Positions 1-5,531 of a DNA stretch of 5,531 bases are shown piece by piece. A program made the translations under genes and the position numbers. The notes under the pieces are model-generated. The model ran no database searches. It was not told the origin of the DNA and saw nothing but the letters and a program-made list of their open reading frames with translations. Every line of letters begins with the position of its first letter. Positions within the stretch are counted from its first letter, which is position 1. This DNA comes from Flavobacteriales bacterium UBA7519 (GTDB taxonomy: Bacteria; Bacteroidota; Bacteroidia; Flavobacteriales; Weeksellaceae): contig DLND01000150.1 of NCBI GenBank assembly GCA_002476905.1, forward strand, positions 1 to 5,531, in the 5' to 3' direction.

Positions 1-72
1 CATTTGCTTTAAAAACACCATTCCTCCCCAAGGCGTAATCTCTTTATTGGTAAAGGATAGATCGAATTTCAT
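1..72 (-). CDS. Probable IS transposase, N-terminal fragment (runs off left edge)
   Basis: Only 24 codons are visible; the gene reads leftward out of the window. The start is the ATG at 72-70. An in-frame TAA at 78-76 two codons upstream means no earlier start is possible. The peptide begins MKFDLSFTNKEITPWGGMVF and ends LKQM. The 'ITPWGGMVFL' block resembles the opening of DDE transposases of the IS1380-like group, which commonly start with an 'IT.WGG' motif before a helix; this is from memory of the family, not a search. No catalytic residues are in view. It lies downstream of sppA on the same strand, so read-through from sppA could reach it. Initiation would be from an A-rich leader without a Shine-Dalgarno sequence. 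The reading frame is convincing, the transposase call moderate and the IS family tentative. Confidence 0.55.
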   Translation of the reverse strand, partial: MKFDLSFTNKEITPWGGMVFLKQM

Positions 73-162
73 CGCTTATTTTTTTCTACTGCTACGCAGT
101 TGGATATTAGAACACTAAAATACTCTTTTTTTTCTATTGCGGAATTTGGGTTTAAACTCCAG
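73..162. other. AT-rich gap between sppA and the putative transposase; likely holds an IS end
   Basis: These 90 bp carry no gene. If the leftward reading frame at 1-72 is a transposase, one end of the element must fall here. Visible structure includes a short hairpin ACTGC-TAC-GCAGT at 88-100, an 8-bp palindrome GTTTAAAC at 150-157, and a more GC-rich patch TGCGGAATTTGGG at 138-150 that is a candidate terminal inverted repeat. The second end of the element is outside the window, so neither the repeat nor a target-site duplication can be confirmed. No clear terminator for sppA is seen: the 88-100 hairpin is not followed by a T-run on either strand. Confidence 0.35.
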
Positions 163-1911
163 TTAATTAATCTTAACACTGAAAGGGCTTTCCATTAAAA
201 CAGCAGTTTTAGCATCAGGATCTGTAATGTGCTGAAAGATTTTGAAATTCTCCTTTCCAAGCTTTCTCTGAATCAGCCTGGTTGAAAAATCTTCCTCAGT
301 TTCCGAAGAAAAAATCTGCTCAAATTTAGAAACTTTTGCAGGATAAGCAGAAACGCTATAATCTTTGATATTAGCAGACTTAGCAGCATATTTGATGGCG
401 TCCTGAAGAGATCCCAATTCATCTACCAGTCCAATCTCCTTTGCACGCACACCGGACCATACTCTTCCGCCGCCTACAGAATCAATCTCTTCAAAAGATT
501 TTTTCCTATTCTGAGTTACAAAATGAACAAATCTCTGGTATGTAGCTTCAACACTTCTGGTCATAATCGTTAATGTACCCGGACTTAGTCCGTTGATTGC
601 CGATATCATATTAGAGTTGGCATTGGTAGTCACAGCATCACTACGGATTCCATTTTTCTGGGCAAGCTCTTTAAAATAAGGGATCACACCAAAAACTCCG
701 ATAGATCCTGTCAAAGTATTTGGTTCAGAAAATATCTTGTCTGCACCCATCGCAATGTAATAACCACCGGAAGCAGCATAATCTCCAAAAGAAACAATGA
801 CTGGTTTTTTGCGTTTTAGTTGTTGCATTTCGAATAAAATTTCATCAGAAGCATTGGCACTTCCACCCGGAGAATTAATTCTGAAAACTACAGCCTTTAT
901 ATCATCGTCTTTCTGAATTTTTTTGATTTCTTTTACAAAATTCTCAGCGTAAATTCCATCATAACCTTTTCCGTTATATATGGCTCCGGATGCGTATAAA
1001 ACGGCTATCTTTTTACCATCATTTTCGCTTTCCAGAGATTCAGAATATTTGGCAAATGAGATTTTGTTAATCTTTTTATCGGCGTCAATATTCAGCTTTT
1101 TACGGATAATATTATCATATTCAGATTTCTGGATCAGCTGATCGGCCAGCTTATATTTAAGGCTGAGATTCGGCAGGTAACTGTACAAACTATCTGTAAT
1201 CATATTAAGTTCTGGCAAAGAAATCTTTCTGGAAGCTGCAATCTTAGCTGAAGTGTTAGACCAAATATCATTCAATAAAGTTGATAATTGTTCTTTATTT
1301 TCTGGCGAAATCTCATCTCTTAAAAAAGGTTCAACAGCAGCTTTGAATTTTCCGTGACGGATTACCTGAATTCCTATTCCATATTTCTCAGCAAAGTTCT
1401 TGAAGAATGTTACTTCTGTAGAAAGTCCTTTCAGTTCTATTAGCCCGGCTGGATTGAGATAATATTTGTCTGCAACAGACCCCAGGTAATAAGCACCTTG
1501 TGATACAGTATTACCGTAAGCATAGACAAATTTCCCACTTTTTTTAAAGTCAACAAGTGCATTACGAATATCATCCATTTGGGTCATTCCGGCTTGGAAG
1601 TTATCAATTTCCAAACTGATTCCTTTGATTTTGTTGTCAGTTTTGGCATTTCCAATAGCCTGCAAAACATCATAAAGTAAAACTGCTGTCTCTTTTTCCT
1701 TGTTAAATGCAAAAATATCTTCCTGATATTCTGATGGGCTGTCAATTATTTTTGTTTTTAAATCCAGAGTTAGGACGGAATCCTGTTTTACATCAACTCC
1801 TTCTGAAATGGAAGATATGATCAGAAAGCCAATGAAAAAAATAAAAAAACCAGCACATAGAATAAAAATTGCGGTTAAATTTGCTAAAACTAATTTGAAA
1901 AATCCTCTCAT
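163..1911 (-). CDS. sppA: Signal peptide peptidase SppA, long (67K-type) form
   Basis: This is an inner-membrane serine protease that degrades signal peptides left after secretion. At 582 residues it matches the tandem-domain 67K type (E. coli is 618). One transmembrane anchor spans about residues 7-34, with the rest expected in the periplasm. The N-terminal peptidase-S49 domain (about 75-255) holds GKFKAAVEPF, where K190 corresponds to catalytic Lys209 of E. coli. The C-terminal S49 domain (about 300-515) holds RINSPGGSA at 344-352 and DYAASGGYYIA at 377-387, where S381 corresponds to nucleophile Ser409. The Lys and Ser come from different halves, as in the known Ser-Lys dyad, and the gene looks intact and active. 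A 'TLTGSIGVFGVIPYF' segment (399-413) is also typical. The start is the ATG at 1911-1909, directly followed by the basic-hydrophobic anchor. The leader is AT-rich with no Shine-Dalgarno. The gene is divergent from folK across 22 bp. C19 lies in the membrane segment without a lipobox. Confidence 0.96.
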   Translation of the reverse strand: MRGFFKLVLANLTAIFILCAGFFIFFIGFLIISSISEGVDVKQDSVLTLDLKTKIIDSPSEYQEDIFAFNKEKETAVLLYDVLQAIGNAKTDNKIKGISLEIDNFQAGMTQMDDIRNALVDFKKSGKFVYAYGNTVSQGAYYLGSVADKYYLNPAGLIELKGLSTEVTFFKNFAEKYGIGIQVIRHGKFKAAVEPFLRDEISPENKEQLSTLLNDIWSNTSAKIAASRKISLPELNMITDSLYSYLPNLSLKYKLADQLIQKSEYDNIIRKKLNIDADKKINKISFAKYSESLESENDGKKIAVLYASGAIYNGKGYDGIYAENFVKEIKKIQKDDDIKAVVFRINSPGGSANASDEILFEMQQLKRKKPVIVSFGDYAASGGYYIAMGADKIFSEPNTLTGSIGVFGVIPYFKELAQKNGIRSDAVTTNANSNMISAINGLSPGTLTIMTRSVEATYQRFVHFVTQNRKKSFEEIDSVGGGRVWSGVRAKEIGLVDELGSLQDAIKYAAKSANIKDYSVSAYPAKVSKFEQIFSSETEEDFSTRLIQRKLGKENFKIFQHITDPDAKTAVLMESPFSVKIN

Positions 1912-1933
1912 CTAATTTATCTTAATAATTAAT

Positions 1934-2350
1934 ATGTCGTATAATGATGTCATTTTGTTACTAGGGAGTAATATAAATAATCCTGAAAATAATGTCAAAG
2001 AAGCATTACTGAAAATTGAAAAAAAAGTAGGTGCAATAATAGCAAAATCCAGAGTAATTTCAACAAAACCAGTAGAGTTTGATAGTTTTAATATTTTTTG
2101 TAATATTGCAATCAGAATAAAAACACAGTTTTCACCTTTTAGGTTACTTGCGGAAATCAAGACCATAGAAAGAAGTATGGGGCGTTTACAAGACTCTGCT
2201 GATCTTGGAGTCTATAATGATAGGATTATAGATATAGACATAATATTGTATAATAATATAAGATTTATTTCTAGAAAGTTAGTGATCCCTCATGCTAAAA
2301 ATCTTTATGAAAGAGATTTTGCTATGGAAATTATAAAACAGTTGCAGTAA
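1934..2350 (+). CDS. folK: 2-amino-4-hydroxy-6-hydroxymethyldihydropteridine diphosphokinase (HPPK)
   Basis: This cytoplasmic folate-biosynthesis enzyme transfers pyrophosphate from ATP to 6-hydroxymethyl-7,8-dihydropterin, making the substrate of FolP. The 138-residue protein is slightly shorter than E. coli HPPK (159) but has the family motifs in order: LLLGSN (8-13), FNIFCNIAI (52-60, with N57 matching E. coli Asn55), ERSMGR (79-84), DRIIDIDIILY (96-106, with D100 and D102 the two Mg-binding aspartates), and VIPH (117-120) followed by R127 and F129. R84 and R97 match E. coli Arg82 and Arg92. E. coli Arg84 and Trp89 appear to be Q86 and L91 or a neighbour, so the mobile loop differs. The start ATG at 1934 directly precedes the first strand and has no Shine-Dalgarno. 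A TAAATTTG at 1876-1883 fits the -7 box but lacks a -33 partner. By hand count the gene is about 28% GC, lower than its neighbours. ompA-like gene 1 follows after 24 bp. Confidence 0.95.
   Translation: MSYNDVILLLGSNINNPENNVKEALLKIEKKVGAIIAKSRVISTKPVEFDSFNIFCNIAIRIKTQFSPFRLLAEIKTIERSMGRLQDSADLGVYNDRIIDIDIILYNNIRFISRKLVIPHAKNLYERDFAMEIIKQLQ
1968..1999 (-). promoter_or_regulatory. Candidate sppA promoter inside the folK coding region
   Basis: On the minus strand, TTTG (1999-1996) is followed after 20 nt by TATATTAC (1975-1968). This partly matches the Bacteroidota sigma-A pattern TTG-N17-23-TAnnTTTG: the -33 box is good, but the -7 box matches in only four of its six fixed positions. Transcription would begin near 1960, about 50 nt before the sppA ATG. 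With only 22 bp between the divergent genes, the sppA promoter must lie at least partly within folK. In AT-rich DNA such matches arise often by chance, so this is tentative. Confidence 0.22.
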
Positions 2351-2374
2351 ATTTTTATAACACACAAATGAATT

Positions 2375-3793
2375 ATGAAGAAAAAATTATTTTTACTTTT
2401 ATTTCTCCCTTTTCTTGGTCTTGCACAGACTTCTGAAAAAGAAATGGCTACCAAACCTTTTAACAATGAAAGCAGGCTTTTTAAAGACTGGTCTATAACT
2501 GTTGGTGGCGGAGCCGCTTTTATGGCTAATGCCGATCTTACATCTTTTTATGATGGTAAAGTAAATTGGGGCTGGAACGGTTTTGTAAGTCTAGATAAAC
2601 AGATTACACATACTTTTGGGCTCTCATTATTATACATAAAAGGAGAGACTAAACAAAAAGCATATTTGAATGATGCTGCTGGTGTTGGACAAGGTTATAC
2701 AAAATTCGACCAAGTTGCACTTTTGGGAGATATCAATTTTTCCAATCTGATGAGAAGAGTGGATAACCATTCAAAATTCAGATGGGCTCTTCACGGTTAT
2801 GCAGGAATTGGACTTACTGGTTATAAGACATTTTTACAGGATAATAATCTATTAAGCAAATGGCCTCTGTACATAGAGCAGAAAATGAATGTCGGTAGTT
2901 TCACATACATTGGTGGGGCGGGATTAAAGTATAATGTATCAAGACTTCTTGATTTGGAATTGAGAGCTTTATACTTAATTAGTGGAGACGAAGAATTTGA
3001 TGGTGGAGGATGGTCAAGAACAGCACCTCCCGGATATAATTTAATCAATGATTCTTATACAGATAATGCTTGGTTGTTTAATCTTGCATTGTCATTTAAA
3101 TTAGGAAAACATCCGGATCATTTACGTTGGGTAGATCCTTTGCAAGATGCTTATGCTAAAGCTGGTAATCTAGAAGAAAAATTCAAAGACTTCAAGGTTT
3201 GCGAGAAAGGCGATATTGATAATGATGGGGTTTGTGACGATTGGGATAGACAGTTAGATACACCTGCCGGCGCAAGGGTTGATGGTGCTGGTGTAGCATT
3301 AGATTCTGATTTAGATGGTGTTATAGATCTTAATGATAAATGCGTTATGGTTCCAGGACCGATAGAAAACAGCGGATGTCCAAAAGAACCTTTAGCTCAG
3401 AGTATTCCTGTTAGTAAAACCTCTGCTATTGATGAGATCAACAAGTATTTCAATGGAATAGAATTTGAACTTAATAAAGACATTATCAGAGAGAAATCTT
3501 TTAACGACTTGGATAAGGCTGTAGAAATTATTAAAACCTTCGGCTTACAAGAAAAATTTATAGTAGTGGGCGCTACGGATAGTAGAGGTTCAGCAATTTA
3601 TAATAAAAAATTATCTCAATCGAGAGCAGATGCTGTTGTAAAATATCTTGTTAATAAAGGAGTTCCCGCAAGCATACTTACTGCAGAAGGGAGAGGAAAA
3701 GAGGACTTGAAGTATGTAGAGTGTGATCCTGCTACAAAATGTCCAGAATGGAAAAACGAAGCTAACAGAAGGGTATATTTTGTAGCTAGATAA
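2375..3793 (+). CDS. OmpA-family outer membrane protein with TSP3 linker, copy 1
   Basis: This is a 472-residue outer-membrane protein predicted to anchor the outer membrane to peptidoglycan. A signal peptide (MKKK, then a Leu/Phe core) is probably cut after A17 (GLA, then QTS). Residues about 38-245 alternate in beta-barrel fashion, probably with eight strands, ending at SFKLGKH (240-246). A calcium-binding thrombospondin type 3 linker follows, with acidic loops DIDNDGVCDDWD (280-291) and DSDLDGVIDLND (310-321). The C-terminal OmpA domain (about 358-470) has TDSRGS (401-406) and LSQSRADAVVKYL (413-425). D402 and R417 lie 15 apart, like the two diaminopimelate-contacting residues known in OmpA. 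All six cysteines (276, 287, 323, 335, 450, 456) are in the periplasmic part, suggesting three disulfides. The start at 2375 opens the signal peptide; an ATG at 2368 is in another frame. The leader is A-rich without a Shine-Dalgarno. There is no terminator before copy 2, 26 bp on. Confidence 0.94.
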   Translation: MKKKLFLLLFLPFLGLAQTSEKEMATKPFNNESRLFKDWSITVGGGAAFMANADLTSFYDGKVNWGWNGFVSLDKQITHTFGLSLLYIKGETKQKAYLNDAAGVGQGYTKFDQVALLGDINFSNLMRRVDNHSKFRWALHGYAGIGLTGYKTFLQDNNLLSKWPLYIEQKMNVGSFTYIGGAGLKYNVSRLLDLELRALYLISGDEEFDGGGWSRTAPPGYNLINDSYTDNAWLFNLALSFKLGKHPDHLRWVDPLQDAYAKAGNLEEKFKDFKVCEKGDIDNDGVCDDWDRQLDTPAGARVDGAGVALDSDLDGVIDLNDKCVMVPGPIENSGCPKEPLAQSIPVSKTSAIDEINKYFNGIEFELNKDIIREKSFNDLDKAVEIIKTFGLQEKFIVVGATDSRGSAIYNKKLSQSRADAVVKYLVNKGVPASILTAEGRGKEDLKYVECDPATKCPEWKNEANRRVYFVAR

Positions 3794-3819
3794 TTAACTA
3801 AGCAAAAAAACATTAAAAT

Positions 3820-5256
3820 ATGAAACAAAATTTATTATCATTAGCAGCTGTAGCGTTATTGTTGCCTATTAGTTTGGCAGGCCAGACAGCATCAACAGAT
3901 GCTAATTCAGGTTCTCAGAATGTTTCGCCATTTACACAGGCTTCAAAAAGATTCAATGACTGGTCTATATCCGTTGGTGCAGGTGTTCCTTTAGTTCAGT
4001 CAGCAGATATGACGTCTATTAAGAACGGAAATGGTAAAAATCTATTTGGATATTCGGCTTATATTAGTATTGATAAAGCAATTACCCACGCGTTTGGTAT
4101 CAATCTGCAATACGATAGGGGTGAAACCAGACAAGGACAAATCAATACAAAAGATCATAAAGCTTTGGCGGGGAATTATCCTGCCGGAAGAACACAATAT
4201 GATGCAATCTCAATTCTTGGTGATGTTAATTTTTCCAACTTGCTAAGAAGAGTAGATAATAAGTCTCCATTCAGATGGGCTCTTCATGGTTATGCTGGTA
4301 TCGGAACCTTAGCGTATAAATCTTACAGGCAAAATCCAGGAACTGAATATAACCAAGTTTTGAACTATGAAGCAAAACCATTTAAATTGAATTCCCTTTT
4401 TGGTCAGGCTGGTGCAGGACTTAAATTCAAGGTTAATAACAGGATTGATATAGAAGGTCGTTTGATGTATGTGGTTACGGGTGATGATGAGTTTGACGGA
4501 GCTGGTGTTGGACAGAATGGATATAATTTAATAGAAGATCAGGTTTCTGATAATTTTTTCAATGGGACTTTAGGCGTAACATTTAAACTTGGTAAGCATG
4601 AATCTCATCTAATGTGGCACGATCCTTTGCAGGAGATCTATTATAAACTTGATGTTCTTAATGATAAAACTCAGGATATAGAAGTCTGTAAAAAAGGAGA
4701 TGCAGATAATGATGGTGTTTGTGATGATTGGGACAGACAACTTGACACTCCTGCTGGCGCAAGAGTTGATGGGGCTGGAGTTGCTCTTGATATAGACTTG
4801 GATGGAGTTATTGATCTTAACGATAAATGTGTAACTGTTCCAGGGCCAGTAAAAAACAACGGATGTCCCGTAACTTCTACAACTCAGGCAGGAATAGTGA
4901 CGGACAGTGAAAGATTATTAAAAGGAATTGAATTTGATTTAGATTCTGATAGAATTCTTCCTTCTAATACACCAATTCTTACTCAAGCTATAAATTATAT
5001 CAATGCTTCAGGAGCTAATTTTAAAGTTATTGGCGGTACAGATACAAGAGGTTCCGACAAATACAACCAGAAATTATCTGAAAAGAGAGCAAATAATGTC
5101 AAAAATTATTTGATCGAAAATGGAGCAGACGGTAAAAAACTGGAAGCTATTGGTAAAGGAGAGAAAAATCTTCTTTATCCGGAATGTGATCCTGCCGAAA
5201 AGTGTCCAGAATGGAAAAACAGAGCAAACAGAAGAGTATATTTCGAAGCGAAATAA
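3820..5256 (+). CDS. OmpA-family outer membrane protein with TSP3 linker, copy 2
   Basis: This is a 478-residue paralogue of the preceding gene with the same architecture. The signal peptide MKQNLLSLAAVALLLPISLA is probably cut after A20 (SLA, then GQT). A Ser/Asn/Thr-rich stretch (22-40) leads into a beta-barrel at about 47-259 that ends TFKLGKH (254-260). The TSP3 linker carries DADNDGVCDDWD (294-305) and DIDLDGVIDLND (324-335). The OmpA peptidoglycan-binding domain (about 366-478) has TDTRGS (407-412) and LSEKRANNVKNYL (419-431). D408 and R423 keep the canonical 15-residue spacing. The six cysteines (290, 301, 337, 349, 456, 462) match those of copy 1. The longest differences are in predicted extracellular loops (about 106-126, 167-192 and 226-234). 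The start ATG at 3820 sits just before the signal peptide, after a run of As. It is probably co-transcribed with copy 1, and the terminator at 5278-5303 closes the unit. The specific OmpA name cannot be assigned from sequence alone. Confidence 0.94.
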   Translation: MKQNLLSLAAVALLLPISLAGQTASTDANSGSQNVSPFTQASKRFNDWSISVGAGVPLVQSADMTSIKNGNGKNLFGYSAYISIDKAITHAFGINLQYDRGETRQGQINTKDHKALAGNYPAGRTQYDAISILGDVNFSNLLRRVDNKSPFRWALHGYAGIGTLAYKSYRQNPGTEYNQVLNYEAKPFKLNSLFGQAGAGLKFKVNNRIDIEGRLMYVVTGDDEFDGAGVGQNGYNLIEDQVSDNFFNGTLGVTFKLGKHESHLMWHDPLQEIYYKLDVLNDKTQDIEVCKKGDADNDGVCDDWDRQLDTPAGARVDGAGVALDIDLDGVIDLNDKCVTVPGPVKNNGCPVTSTTQAGIVTDSERLLKGIEFDLDSDRILPSNTPILTQAINYINASGANFKVIGGTDTRGSDKYNQKLSEKRANNVKNYLIENGADGKKLEAIGKGEKNLLYPECDPAEKCPEWKNRANRRVYFEAK

Positions 5257-5277
5257 AAATTCTAAGTTCAATAAAAT

Positions 5278-5303
5278 AAAAACCGCAGCGATGCGGTTTT
5301 TTT
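5278..5303 (+). terminator. Intrinsic terminator of the folK/ompA-like unit
   Basis: The stem AAAAACCGCA (5278-5287) pairs perfectly with TGCGGTTTTT (5292-5301). It closes on a four-base GCGA loop, which is a GNRA tetraloop, and the T-run continues to 5303 (seven Ts from 5297). It begins 21 bp after the copy 2 stop codon and 25 bp before the recQ start. The five As at the 5' side give five Ts on the opposite strand, so weak bidirectional action is possible. It is the only convincing terminator in the window. Confidence 0.93.
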
Positions 5304-5328
5304 GTGCATTATTTAAGTAAATTTACAC

Positions 5329-5531
5329 ATGCTTTCATCAGTAAACTCTAATGAGAAATTAATCATTGATACTCTAAAAAACTTTTGGGGTTATAATGAT
5401 TTTAGATCTTCTCAAAAAGAAATCATTTTATCCATTATCTCCGGAAAAGATACGCTTGCACTTTTGCCGACAGGCGGAGGGAAATCTCTCTGTTATCAGT
5501 TGCCGGCATTGGTTTTAGAAGGTGTTTGCTT
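5329..5531 (+). CDS. recQ: RecQ-family ATP-dependent DNA helicase, N-terminal part (cut by right edge)
   Basis: Sixty-seven codons are visible. RecQ helicases unwind DNA 3' to 5' during recombination and repair in the cytoplasm. Two hallmark motifs are present in order: motif 0, read as [15 protein letters not shown] (19-33) with the invariant Gln29 that contacts adenine, and Walker [18 protein letters not shown] (45-61) with ATP-binding K52 and S53. The DEAH box, zinc-binding, winged-helix and any HRDC regions lie beyond the edge, so completeness cannot be judged. The start is fixed as the ATG at 5329: an in-frame TAA at 5314-5316 lies upstream and no other in-frame ATG is present. The gene follows the terminator at 5278-5303, so it needs its own promoter in a very short gap. 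TAAATTTA at 5318-5325 resembles a -7 box but sits too close to the start to be convincing. Confidence 0.93.
   Translation, partial: MLSSVNSNEKLIIDTLKNFWGYNDFRSSQKEIILSIISGKDTLALLPTGGGKSLCYQLPALVLEGVC

Noticed and set aside
88..100. ACTGC-TAC-GCAGT hairpin as a terminator for sppA
   Set aside because: The stem is only 5 bp and is followed by As on the minus strand and by no T-run on the plus strand; at most it is part of the IS leader.
1834..1860. Lipobox at Cys19 of SppA
   Set aside because: The residues before the Cys (FIL) do not fit the usual [LVI][ASTVI][GAS]C pattern, and the segment is a continuous membrane anchor.
1912..2166. 84-residue minus-strand open frame opposite folK
   Set aside because: It lies wholly antisense to a clear FolK frame, starts inside it and shows no recognisable motif; AT-rich DNA produces such frames readily.
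2821..3048. Minus-strand open frame inside OmpA copy 1 (similar ones at 3616-3828, 4671-4859 and 5074-5271)
   Set aside because: These lie opposite well-supported OmpA reading frames and have no family motif, plausible leader or conserved spacing.
2375..5256. Recent tandem duplication or gene conversion of the ompA-like genes
   Set aside because: Even the most conserved protein block differs at about half its codons synonymously, and loops and signal peptides are unlike, so the duplication is old.
5120..5320. Plus-strand 66-residue open frame overlapping the end of OmpA copy 2
   Set aside because: It is out of frame within the peptidoglycan-binding domain and runs through the terminator hairpin; its sequence is a shadow translation. 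The same applies to the frame at 4031-4246.
5301..5325. Bacteroidota-type promoter for recQ (TTTG 5301-5304 with TAAATTTA 5318-5325)
   Set aside because: The spacing is 13 nt, below the usual 17-23, and the -7 box would sit only 3 nt before the start codon.
1..5531. CRISPR array, tRNA/rRNA gene, riboswitch, phage or defence system
   Set aside because: No direct-repeat array, cloverleaf-like sequence or characteristic protein motif was found on reading both strands; the coding space is filled by housekeeping and envelope genes.

Overview
The window reads as chromosomal DNA of a low-GC Bacteroidota, most likely Flavobacteriia of the Chryseobacterium/Elizabethkingia type. The reasons are AT-rich leaders without Shine-Dalgarno sequences, OmpA-family proteins carrying thrombospondin type 3 (TSP3) calcium repeats, and long-form SppA, HPPK and RecQ proteins with flavobacterial character. 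The genus is an inference and could be wrong.

Layout. Positions 1-72 (minus strand) hold the first 24 codons of a gene that runs off the left edge and looks like the N-terminus of an IS transposase. A 90-bp AT-rich gap (73-162) separates it from sppA (163-1911, minus), a full-length membrane-anchored signal peptide peptidase. A gap of only 22 bp separates sppA from the divergent folK (1934-2350, plus), which encodes a folate-biosynthesis pyrophosphokinase. Two tandem OmpA-family genes follow on the plus strand (2375-3793 and 3820-5256) after gaps of 24 and 26 bp. A strong intrinsic terminator (5278-5303) ends this run. recQ begins at 5329 (plus) and is cut by the right edge.

How it fits together. 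folK and the two ompA-like genes are co-directional, tightly spaced and followed by one terminator, so they may share transcripts, although the ompA genes probably also have a promoter inside folK. Each OmpA protein has a signal peptide, an outer-membrane beta-barrel, a calcium-binding TSP3 linker and a peptidoglycan-binding domain, and would tether the outer membrane to the wall. SppA clears residual signal peptides in the inner membrane. The link between it and the envelope genes is only thematic.

I found no CRISPR array, tRNA, rRNA, phage or defence system, and nothing that amounts to a new biological system. The best second looks are the tandem OmpA pair, whose linker is invariant in protein while its codons have diverged, and the probable IS end next to sppA.
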